64,000 bases of DNA from Asparagopsis taxiformis (taxonomy: Eukaryota > Rhodophyta > Florideophyceae > Bonnemaisoniales > Bonnemaisoniaceae). Both the position numbers and the translations under genes were made by a program. The DNA lies in assembly GCA_030407315.1 (NCBI GenBank), contig JALQPE010001686.1, positions 19,555 through 83,554 of the forward strand, in the 5' to 3' direction. Position 1 is the stretch's first letter. Every line of letters starts with the position of its first letter. This document shows positions 12,110 through 21,180 of this stretch, one piece after another. Below the pieces are notes generated by a model. The model was given only the letters and a program-made list of their open reading frames with translations, did not search any database and had not been told where the DNA came from.

Positions 12110-12170
12110 GAAAGTGGACGTCCGCATCCAAAAATTTTTTATTTTTTTTTGGACGCGGACGTTCATTTGT
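12110..12170. repeat. Imperfect hairpin at the end of repeat C
   Basis: The arms GGACGTCCGCATCCAAAAA and TTTTTTGGACGCGGACGTT face each other across a short AT run. They can form a stem of about 18 bp with one mismatch. A further GGACGTCCGCGTCC follows at about 12213. The inverted copy keeps the same design at 51155-51200. Such sub-terminal palindromes are typical of transposon ends, but a role here is inference. Confidence 0.6.
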
Positions 12171-12422
12171 TCTAGTAAATCTCGGGGCCGACTAGGACCC
12201 GTACTAGAGAGACTGGACGTCCGCGTCCACTTCCGAAAACACAGACGACCGGTGCTTTGGTGGGCAATTGCTTCGGAATATCAAAAGATCCTTGCTCCTC
12301 TTCAGTCCATCTGTATCCTCTATCTTTTCTGGTTATGTTAGTAAGAGGCGTTGCCACTGTAGCGAAATCCTTTACGAATCTTCTGTAGTAGTTACAAAGT
12401 CCAAGAAAGCTTTGAACTTGAG

Positions 12423-13141
12423 TTACGTTCTCTGGTATTTCCGAATTTTTATGGCTTCAATTTTCTTTGAATTTACTTGAATTCCATTTTTGTTTATAAT
12501 ATGCCCTAAGTACTCAATCTCTTGTTTAAAGAAATCGCACTTGGACTTCTTTCCATACAGCTTATGTTTTCGTAAAAGCTCTAGAACTTTTGTAAGATGT
12601 TCCCAATGTTCTTCCTTAGTCTTGCTGTAAATCCAGATATCATATAGATATACTAGAACAAACTCATCAATGTATAGTCTCAGCACATTATTCATTAACG
12701 CTTGGAAACATCCTGGTGCTCCTGTTAAACCAAATGGAGTCACTAAGTATTCAAATTGTCCATACCTGGTTCTGAAAGCTGTTTTGCGATATCAGAGTCT
12801 CTGACCCTTATCTAATGGTATCCAGATCTTAAGTCTATAGACGAAAAATAGTTCGCTTCTCCGACCTGATCCCATACTTCATCAATTCTAGGTAATGGTA
12901 CTTGGTTCTTGATTGTTTGTTTATTTAGTGCTCGGTAGTCTACACACATGCATAGACCACCATCTTTTTCTGGTGTAAATTGTACTGGGCTTCCCCATGG
13001 ACTTATACTTGGTCTGATGAATCCATGGTCCAAAGCCCCTTCAATCTGTTTCTTCATTTCTTCGAGCTCCTTTCTCGATAGTTTATATATTGGTCCCATT
13101 TTGGGTTTTGCTTCTTTTTCTAGGTCTATTCTCATTTCCAC
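12423..13141 (-). pseudogene. Reverse transcriptase of gypsy D, inactivated
   Basis: RT signature blocks are present in order: [83 protein letters not shown] and YLGHIINKNGIQV. Two lesions are visible. A TAG after GYH (near 12810) sits where Gln is usual, and the same frame continues cleanly after it (IRVRDSDIAKTAF). The catalytic YLDD box reads YLYD, so the first of the two metal-binding Asp residues is lost. The thumb end, RNase H and integrase are cut away by repeat C. Confidence 0.85.
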
Positions 13142-13594
13142 TGATCTCTTCGGTGGTAATTCTTTTGGTAATTCTTCAGGGAATACATCACTGTACTCTT
13201 GTAATAGTTTCTCTAATTTAGATGCATCTTGTTCTCTTCTTTCGTCTTTTCATTGATGGTTTGCAGGCCATTCTCCTGATTCATAAGTCTTTCGCGTAGG
13301 ATCTTCCCCTAATAATTTGTGATTTTGCGCAGGACCTTCCCCTGTTTGAGTTTTCCTTGGATCCCTTCCAATCCATGCTCCCTTCTCCATGTTTTCGTCC
13401 TGTGAGCAATCCTCTCTTTTATCTTCTTTAGAGGTTATTATAACCACGTAGTATATATTGCTTTTCGTTTTTCTACACCATCTTGTGAACTGTTTGCTCG
13501 TAAGCATGTATGTCAGGCGGGAATTCCCATGCTTAGAATTTTTCTCTGCGTCCAGAGTAATTAGTCTATTTCTTTGTTTCAGTAACATACGAGA

Positions 13595-14005
13595 TTATTT
13601 CCAATCTATTATAGGGTTGGCCTTGGACAGCCATGATATGCCTAGGATTATGTCGTAAGCAATCCAGTCGACTATATAAGGTTTTACTCTTATCGTCTCT
13701 TCCCCTATCCGTATGGTGAAAATTTTAGAACAAGTGTTCATAGCCACGAGTGTTCCGTCCCATAGTTCAGCGTTAAGGTCCGTATGTTTTCCCTTTATCT
13801 GCAGTTTATTTGCAAACTCTTTTGATATAAATACTTCTTCACATCCACTATCGACGAGGATTAAGCAAGTAGGTTCGCGACTTCCTACCTGAACAGATCC
13901 ATGGAAGTTCAATAGTGTTTGTTTCTTTCCTTCACTACGATCTTTGTACGGTGAGAACGTACAAAGCTTCACAAGGCTTGGTTCACGCAACTCATTTTTT
14001 ATCAT
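13595..14005 (-). pseudogene. Aspartic protease segment of gypsy D
   Basis: Retropepsin-like segment with the catalytic motif VDSGCEEVFIS (DSG in place of the commoner DTG). A later hydrophobic ILGISWL block is the second conserved protease element. It normally cleaves the Gag-Pol polyprotein. It is separated from gag by about 130 bp without an open frame and from RT by a poorly conserved linker (13588-13250), so the polyprotein is no longer continuous. Confidence 0.75.
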
Positions 14006-14133
14006 GTTGTATTTTTTTATTTTTTTGTGTTTACTGATGTTTTCTGCAATGCGCTTCGGTTATAATACAATGACCCGTTGATGTGCCGAGTGCATCAAAC
14101 GGAAGCGTTAGTTTTTTCCGAATTATTGGATAA

Positions 14134-15120
14134 TTAAGATCCCCTCTGGCTAGATTGTGCCCTTTGAACTCCAAATTGGGAGTGGTTCCTCAGTCTTCCT
14201 CCTGAGTGGTTCCTTGCAATGCAATTTGGTTTTCCGCAGACGTAACAAAGCTTATTTGCCATCCTCCTCCTTTTCTCAGCGGGGGATAGTCGTTGGTGAA
14301 AGCCCTGGTTATAAATTCTTCTATTCTGGATGTTTCCGATTTGCATCGGTGTGGGTCCACTGGAGTATCCTGGGTAGTTCGATGTGTATCCAAAGTTTGA
14401 CCCATTGCTAGAGTATAACCCATCAAACTTATCAGCGATTCTCATTGCGTGATCCAATGATTCTGGTTCAACTCTTTCCACCTCTGTTCGGATCTTATGT
14501 TTTAGGCCGTGGCTATAGTGGAAGATTTGTTCGTCATTCTCCATGCTTGGTATTTGCAACAGCCATCTGGAGAACTCCTTGTTGTATTCTCTGACGGAAA
14601 GCAACTTTCCAGTCTGTTTCAGTTCACTGAGTATTTTTCGAGCGTTCAACTCCCTGTTTACAGGTTCAAAGTGTTTCAATAGTTCCCTTTCAAACTCTTC
14701 GAAGGTACTAATATCAACTGCATTGAGAGTTACCAACTCCCACCATTGTAGTCCATCACCCGTGAGGTAGCTAACTGCATAGGTTATCTTAGTTTTCTCC
14801 GATGAAGGAAGGGTTTGCATGTCGAAAAGGTTTCGCAAACTCTTCAACCAACTTCGGGCGTTTCGGCCACCGAACTTTTCTGGTTTACCTATCTCTAGAT
14901 TATCCTTCCTTTGCTCTCTGGCTAGGTTTTGATACTGTTGGTTTGCAGCATCCAATTGGCTTTGAAGGTGACTGATCTGGGATTGCATCCGATCATATAC
15001 TTGTTGGAGTGTAGGTTGTTGTGGGGTAGCCTGTTTTTGCTGATTTGGAGGAGGTTGAGTAACCTGTTGACGTCGGTTGCTTTCGGGTGTAAGCCTATTA
15101 TGAATATTTTCAGAGTCCAT
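14134..15120 (-). CDS. Gag protein of gypsy family D
   Basis: A 328-residue ORF from an ATG. The N-terminus is Gln/Pro-rich, followed by a short coiled-coil-like stretch (YDRMQSQISHLQSQLDAANQ). The retrotransposon-gag core follows (KFGGRNARSWLKSLRNLF, then WWELV, then EFERELLKHFEPVN, REYNKEFSRWLLQI). The nucleocapsid knuckle near the C-terminus reads CYVCGKPNCIARNH. That is C-x2-C-x4-C-x4-H, with the usual third His and fourth Cys exchanged, so zinc binding is possible but unusual. It is the best-preserved frame of this element. The product would form the retrotransposon particle and bind its RNA. Confidence 0.85.
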   Translation of the reverse strand: MDSENIHNRLTPESNRRQQVTQPPPNQQKQATPQQPTLQQVYDRMQSQISHLQSQLDAANQQYQNLAREQRKDNLEIGKPEKFGGRNARSWLKSLRNLFDMQTLPSSEKTKITYAVSYLTGDGLQWWELVTLNAVDISTFEEFERELLKHFEPVNRELNARKILSELKQTGKLLSVREYNKEFSRWLLQIPSMENDEQIFHYSHGLKHKIRTEVERVEPESLDHAMRIADKFDGLYSSNGSNFGYTSNYPGYSSGPTPMQIGNIQNRRIYNQGFHQRLSPAEKRRRMANKLCYVCGKPNCIARNHSGGRLRNHSQFGVQRAQSSQRGS

Positions 15121-15266
15121 AATGAATTAGAGTGTACTTAGAGAGCAAAAGTGTTTTAATCTGAAGTTTCGGTATTTCACGAAGGGAATTTTAATGTTCA
15201 GGATTTTCCAAGTTGGTTCAGTAATTTTCAATTCAATGCGACTTTTATTGATATTTCAATGTTTTT

Positions 15267-15978
15267 CTATTTCTGAGTGTAACACTTGCGAACCTTGCTT
15301 ACAGACTTAGCTGAGTGTTTTCCCGGTTTCTTGACTGAATTCCAGCGTTCAATTTTGCCAGTGTCAGCAGTAAACCTGACCAACCGGAGAAGCTGCTCCT
15401 TGCGGCGGCGGTGCTCTGGGTCGAGCTTGTGTTCGTTGAAATGTAATATATTTTTGAACTCAGTATCGCACAAGTCGCACTGTAAAAAAAGTAACTTACT
15501 GTAACGTCTATCTAAATTGCTTACTGTCTTGGATGTCCCGTCACGATTAAACAAGTGTTTAATGTGATCCTCGGTGGTGTTGTGTACAGCCCACGATTGG
15601 TGCCTCGGTTTCAATACCTGGCAGTATGAGCACCGTAGGCCAGCCTGTCCGTGGTGGCTCTCTAGTCCCAAAGTGGGGCCAGCGCTCAATGCGCCACCAA
15701 AAATCTTATTGGCCAACTCGTCTTCATTCGGCAGTGATTGGCCGATTGGGGCGGTGGAAGCCGTATTAATTTCCGTCTCAGCCGTTTGTACCGGCTTGTC
15801 TGTATCGGAAATAATTTCCGTGGCCGGCGGCTGGTCAGCCGTAGCGGCGTTTTTATTGGCCTGTTCAGCAGTAGGGTTGTACACTGCAATTAAAATTCGT
15901 TATATTTTTCGGTCAGATCGCTGATTGGGCGATGCTACCAGTTGTTAGGTTCCGATAGGTTGAAATGATAATCTTACT
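15267..15978 (-). CDS. U1-type zinc-finger protein, possible intron through the start codon
   Basis: The open frame of about 205 residues ends at 15267. It has an acidic, Thr/Ala-rich N-terminus and then two finger-like units. The first is CSYCQVLKPRHQSW with HIKH further on. The second is CDLCDTEFKNILHFNEH with a second His five residues later, the U1/matrin-type spacing. The C-terminus is basic. The open frame has no ATG at its left end. A GTAAGAT donor at 15977 and a TTTTAATTGCAG acceptor ending at 15884 would remove a 94-nt intron. That would join an A to TG and create the ATG of MYNPTAEQ. Such fingers usually bind RNA or DNA. It could be a host gene or the first ORF of a retroelement (an ACTGGTAGCATC primer-site-like motif lies near 15930-15945). 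The splice model is inference. Confidence 0.5.
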
Positions 15979-16907
15979 TTTTGGGTAAATTTTTGAGTTT
16001 CACGAAGCGGCGCTTATTTCGGCTCAACTTAGGAATTGTTGTTACTGGGTTTTTTGATCTGCCCGAACTCTTCCAGCAGCCATTCCAGTACCTCCTTTAT
16101 AGAATTCTAGATTAACTCGTAGACTACTAAAATCACTACACTAGCCTAGCGATAGTAATTTCATAGACTCGCAGAGTACGGTGCAAATCTAGCTTCTATT
16201 CGCACCTTGCGATCGAGAATACTATAGCTAGTGTAATTTAAACTATTATGGAACCTAGTCATTCAAATAAGGGGTATAATTGCGTAGTGTAAACTATCCT
16301 AGCGTATTGTAAATTTCATAATGGAACTGATCCGACTTGATCATCCAGATGGACGTTACACGAGGACCCTGTTTCCAGCAACTTGGCGACAGCCAAGTGG
16401 TTTCACTATTTTTTGTGATTTCGGGATTGCAATGGAGTTGTCGTGGTTTGCTGTCCATGGGCTACACTTTGTAGCCCACACTATTCAATCTACAAAAAAA
16501 TGGTAGGCTACAATTTAAATCAATATGTAGGTAACACTAGTCCTTTTTTAGTCACTCAGAAGCATTCTATAGGAATTTGGATGAGCGTGCACGACCGTGA
16601 GCGAGTTATAGGGCCCGCAATTTGGGCTGTTTTGTGGACGTTTTAAATTAAAGGTTCTGACGTCTTTTTACTTTACGTGAGCGTACGTGAACGAAATTGT
16701 AAGCCACTTGTCGCATCATTGTAAGCCGATTGACTAACTCGTCGTCAGCTTCGCTTTCGATAGCCTCGGTAACCAAATCGAGTAGAAGCCTGTCGCATGG
16801 GGACTAATGAAATGTGCTGATCGAAAACGTTGGGGAAATTGCAGGAATAAGCATGGAAGCAAACCGGGAAACGGGAGCCTAACTTTTGTCTGCAGATTAC
16901 TGAAAGT

Positions 16908-18185
16908 ATGTCAAACACAAATGGCAGGAATGATGAGCTTTCTGAGGACGACGAAGATGACCTTCTTTTCTTACGATTCTTATGGTACGGGCTGCAGAGA
17001 ACGCGGGGGAGGAAGATGGCAACCTTGGTACGAGGCAATAATCACTCAACTAATCGTCCGAAAATGGTTTCTGTTCGGTTTCGGAACATCACGGGCTGTA
17101 TGTGCCATACTGAATTCATTGAATCTTTCCGTCTATCCAGGGAAACCTTTTCTAGACTGCTCAGCATGATAAGGGATCACAAATATGATGAAGATACAAG
17201 CAAAGCACAGGCGGGCCATGGTGTGTTTATTGACATATGCCTTGCCGTTACTCTCCGCATTTTAGCGGGGGGAAGCTGTTTAGACTTGCAAAGGTTGTAC
17301 GGGATACGTAAAAGTACATTGTACAATGTTTTCCACGCGACATGCGAGTTGCTAATAGAACTAATTCCGTTTCCTGGTCTTTCCTCCAATGGTGGAAAAC
17401 TAAATGGAATTTCATTTGGATTCAAATCGTCACGAAGACTTCCAAATCCGTTAACCGGTTGTGTGGGAGCACTAGATGGCATTTCTATCAAGATTTGCAA
17501 ACCGCTTAGACATCAACGCCCTGCGGCCTATTTTTGTCGGAAAGGTTTCTACTCCCTTCCTGTACAGGCTTTAGTGGACTCTGAATACAGGTTTCTATCG
17601 TTTTCTGCGCGCTGTGTAGGATCAGCTCACGATTCCATGGCACACTCTGTATCTAGTCTAGCTGAGTTTCAAAACAGTGGAAATCTCCCTGTGGAGTACT
17701 GGATCTGCGGCGACGAGGCATACATGTGTACAGAGTCGCTAATAACACCGTATTCGAGATCACAATGCACTGAAAAGGAAGAGAACTTTAACTTTTTCCT
17801 TTCCTCTTATCGTGTGCATGTAGAACAAGCTTTCGGCCAGCTTCTCTCAAGCTGGCGTATTCTCAGATCAAGTCTAGGATACTCCCTGAGAAGAAACACT
17901 CGAATTATTTGTTTGTGCATGAAGTTGCACAATTTTCGTATAGACAACAATGATTGTGACGTCACACTTTACAAAAGGTCTGAAGCAGACTATTCCACTA
18001 TATTTGCCGAGATGGAACAGTGGAGATACGAGGCAAAGCTTCTACAGGAATCGTACGCTACTATAAGTGACGGAGGACCAAGAAGAAGAGTAGGAAGAAC
18101 GATTTCGAGGGAGCGTGATGTGCTGAGGGATCTTTTGTGGGCTAGTGGGAAGAGGCGTCCATCTGGACTTGTTGCGCGGAATTGA
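16908..18185 (+). CDS. PIF/Harbinger-type transposase (DDE_4), intact
   Basis: A 425-residue ORF without breaks. The catalytic core of the DDE_4 superfamily is readable: GCVGALDGISIKI (Asp at about residue 190), then GSAHDSM, CGDEAYMCTESLITPY (Asp at about 269) and YRVHVEQAFGQL (Glu at about 306). A helix-turn-helix-like region lies before it (RLYGIRKSTLYNVFHATCELL). The acidic N-terminus (ELSEDDEDD) and basic C-terminus are normal for the family. Cut-and-paste transposition is its known role, although members have been domesticated in several eukaryotes. I found no terminal inverted repeats, no 3-bp target duplication and no accompanying Myb/SANT-type gene nearby. An immobile or co-opted gene is therefore possible. 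Confidence 0.85.
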   Translation: MSNTNGRNDELSEDDEDDLLFLRFLWYGLQRTRGRKMATLVRGNNHSTNRPKMVSVRFRNITGCMCHTEFIESFRLSRETFSRLLSMIRDHKYDEDTSKAQAGHGVFIDICLAVTLRILAGGSCLDLQRLYGIRKSTLYNVFHATCELLIELIPFPGLSSNGGKLNGISFGFKSSRRLPNPLTGCVGALDGISIKICKPLRHQRPAAYFCRKGFYSLPVQALVDSEYRFLSFSARCVGSAHDSMAHSVSSLAEFQNSGNLPVEYWICGDEAYMCTESLITPYSRSQCTEKEENFNFFLSSYRVHVEQAFGQLLSSWRILRSSLGYSLRRNTRIICLCMKLHNFRIDNNDCDVTLYKRSEADYSTIFAEMEQWRYEAKLLQESYATISDGGPRRRVGRTISRERDVLRDLLWASGKRRPSGLVARN

Positions 18186-20200
18186 AAAGGCTAGTCTTCT
18201 GAAAGCTAGAATCAATTTTTGATGAGAGGATAGTTCGCATCGTGCGCCCCATGTTGCAAGACCCCCATCGGCGATAAATGTATGTTTTTGCGACTCACCA
18301 TTGCCGCTTTGGAGTTGGAATGGCTACATCGATGTAGTGGTCAACTACAGTCGAGCGCATTCGAATAGAAATTGTTGAAATTATAAATTCCCATCCGCAT
18401 TTCGAGCTCAACACATCGACATGGTAAATGCCGCTTGGCCAACTTGAACGTTGCGCACGATTGCAGTCAAACCACAACCGATTCATGCCAACATGTCGCA
18501 TTCATTACCTTGTTGCGCATTGCAAAGTCAAAAATCGACCGCGATGCGGCAAAATACCTGATCTGTTCTGAAACGCAATTCATCGCTGCGTATCATACGC
18601 AATGATTTCGTGTATCCTGCACAGATCTATGACAGTTTGGTTGTATCGCCCTGTGGCTCCAATGGATGCTTGAATAGATGACGCTGTACATAGTGAGAGA
18701 CCATTTCCGTTCGTTCATGGTGTTCTGTATTGTGCAACCAGCGCAGCGCTGAAAGAACAAAAGAGCAAGCGAGCGAAGCGCATGTGGAACAATTTCACGA
18801 GTGGATGTGTCTAACGATACGCTGATGGAACGCAGTGCGCAGCGTGCAATGGACAATGTACCTCGAAAAACTGACAAACGCATGTATCGGCACAATGACA
18901 CCGACCGACACACATAACAATTAGGATCATGTGACGCAGTCGCAACAAATGCACCAAACGCTTTACTTATCTATCGCACATACCACATGTTGCTGTGGAC
19001 GCGCCTCGACGGGCAGATCGATGCGCACAACGGCTGCAAGTGCACCGGCATCACAATTCTACTATCACCGCGCCCAACTGTCACACACCAGCACTTGTCG
19101 AGTCTCCGCCCATCGCCGCAACGTTGAGGCGCACATGTCGATTGCGCCCAACACCGCCACGGGTCACATCATCGGAAAGCACGTATGGTCAAGTGAAGCG
19201 GCGTGTGTGATGTTGAACGATTCGATACTCTCCGGCCATTCCGTATTCCATGAGTGTAGAAACCATTGTACCATACCTCATGTCCGGTGTGACTTAGTGG
19301 TTGTACGAGCATTGGCGATTTATCCCTCTCAATTTTCTTATTTTCACACGACTCCGCAGCCACTTCAACTCCCAGTCGCTCATGTACAACTCGCAATCTT
19401 GGTCATCGCGCTGACCGAGTGTTCTCTACCCCATGTGAGCCACTTCATGTCTGACTGTTGATTGCTTCAGACATCGAATATATCATTGCAGGTCGTGCAG
19501 GGATGAGCATCGTGTCGAGCACACATCGGTTTGACCGGGCTGGCTCAACACTTGCAGCTGCCGTTTGCGAAGATGTCTGTTGTAGACTGCGCGTTGCCCA
19601 GTGTGTATGGAATGTGAACGAGTGTGTGTGAATAGCGAAATGTTGCGAGATGCACTGTATGGAGTCGCTCCACTTTTCCAGCCTCCATGCAAATTCACCA
19701 AATGCGCTTACCTGCCTCCTTGGGTCCACAACGAAAAGGTTGCACATTATTCTCGGAAGTCTAAATCTACTTACCATTTCGTCGTGCACATCTCACTCTA
19801 TTTCGAAACATACTATCTGTGTCGCCCACCGGCATCATCACAGCTCGTCTGCTTCAATTGCAGCCCAATAATCTCTTATGAATCCATAGAACATGCTCTC
19901 TGGTTTAACGACCTCACTAGTACACGTATTCCGACTTCGACTGTAGTGGAGTTGCATCATATGATCTTCGTGGCCTCACGCTACATGGCCGCTGTGGCTT
20001 CGCAGAGTGATGATGGTGCAGCCAACATGCAGTCGGTCTTCGACTGCGGTGTGCAGTACGTGCTGGAGCGACTTGATGGTCGGCAGCTCTCTACAGTTTA
20101 AAAGGCTGTATTCAAGAAAATCTGAGCAAGATTGGTCGGTTACTGTTCCCCCAAGTCGGATATCGCCGTTATGCAAGCAAGCGCTGGCATGTAAATCACT
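18186..20200. other. Unassigned region, no convincing gene
   Basis: Short frames exist on both strands (for example 19601-20101 +), but none has recognisable motifs or supporting context. The last few hundred bases may be upstream parts of the amine-oxidase pseudogene that follows, since 19601-20101 is on the same strand and reads protein-like near its end. Confidence 0.3.
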
Positions 20201-20203
20201 TGT

Positions 20204-20789
20204 GTGGATGCTCATATCGGCGTCAAGTTCGAAGAGGACGATCCCCCTTTCCCAGGCGAAATTACATCCATGTCGCCGCGCACCATAAAGCTCGAATTAT
20301 CCCGTCTCAAAAAGGCTATTCTTGCCACCCAAAAACCAGTTAGAATGGTGGTCGCCTCCCGAAAAGCAGTTAAGGGTGACCGTATTTCCTTGATGGCTAT
20401 ACACCGTTCCTCGTTGACCGTCTTAAGGAGGGTGTGGATATTCGCACTGGTCAGTTCGTGTGTGGCGTGTCAATGCATGACACTGTAACAGGTTCCGTAC
20501 CGCATGAACTTGATGTTTCGGCCCGTATGGCCACACGCTCTCAGAAACGCGCCCGCGTTGCAGAGTCTAGTTCTTCAGAATGAATCGGCGATCCATCGAC
20601 CCCTACGCGCATTGTCTGTGTCTCAAACCGCAGTGGGGAGGTGCATGAATGTGAATATGCTGTTCTAACGCTTCCCCTCGGTGTTCTCAAAGACATTCAA
20701 GGAGAGGGTGTCGTGACCTTTTCTCCACCACTTTCAGAAGAAAAGATGAAGGCTATCGAAGGCATGGGTGTGGATGTTCGCAGTGGATA
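20204..20789 (+). pseudogene. Flavin amine-oxidase (PAO/LSD1-like) pseudogene fragment
   Basis: From 20401 one frame reads TPFLVDRLKEGVDIRTGQFV. After one TGA (20581-20583) it continues to TRIVCVSNRSGEVHECEYAV, LTLPLGVLKDI, VTFSPPLSEEKMKAIEGMG and a stop at 20787-20789. The PLGVLK box followed by F-x-PPL-x-x-K-x-x-AI is the hallmark of flavin-containing amine oxidases such as polyamine oxidases and LSD1-type histone demethylases. The preceding stretch (VKFEEDDPPFPGEITSM, from about 20210) is in another frame with stops in between. The FAD-binding N-terminus and the C-terminus are not visible, so this is a broken fragment. Confidence 0.7.
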
Positions 20790-21180
20790 ACTACTAATTG
20801 TACAGATGGTATTTTCCGTTCGTTTATAGATGAAAACTTCGTTTGTCTCATGCGGCAGTTGCCAATACCATTCAGATGCATTATGGTTGCAAAATGTAAT
20901 TCTGGGGAGTTTTTATACGGATGAATCCCCGGGAGATTGATCCGATGGAGATGGTCGAAGTAACAAATTGCTGGTGGTGGAGGTCACATGGGTTGCGGGT
21001 GGGAGTTTCCGATTCGTAAGAAATATTGTACTGCATATAGAATGACTGCAGAGAATCACCAATAGTTTACTGGAGTGAATATGCGCTCGAGAAAATTTCG
21101 TCATCACTTTATTTGAGCTTTCCATTATCGCAAAAGAACTACGTCAAATTCGTCAGCTACGCCATGTAGCTCAGGAAATT

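Larger units (their letters stand above)
10341..12245 (+). repeat. Repeat C, left copy
   Basis: About 1.9 kb whose right part is matched, in inverted orientation, by 51068-52300. Reading left to right it contains an array of alternating units bounded by splice-like signals (10369-11416), a short coding-like segment (from 11417), 24-bp tandem repeats (11771-11905), two near-identical copies of GGGYCCTAGTATTCCGCCAT, and a hairpin-rich end with several GGACGTCCGC motifs. It ends near TTCCGAAAACACAGAC (12245), and decayed gypsy D starts immediately after. It may be one end of a large DNA transposon or a separate repeat family. No encoded enzyme was recognised. Confidence 0.7.
12246..15120 (-). 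mobile_element. Decayed gypsy family D, gag-protease-RT part
   Basis: Minus-strand order gag (15120-14134), protease (14005-13595), linker, RT (13141-12423). The last part of RT, RNase H, integrase and the 3' LTR are missing because repeat C begins at 12245. The sequence is much more AT-rich than families A and B. I did not identify its 5' LTR with confidence. The fragment is unrelated at sequence level to A and B beyond the common gypsy pol plan. Confidence 0.85.

Noticed and set aside
16458..16476. Palindrome GGGCTACA-CTT-TGTAGCCC as a Harbinger terminal repeat
   Set aside because: It is a local hairpin. No matching copy lies on the other side of the transposase gene and no 3-bp duplication was seen.
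18593..19789. Overlapping short frames on both strands as host genes
   Set aside because: No motifs, no start context and no agreement between strands.
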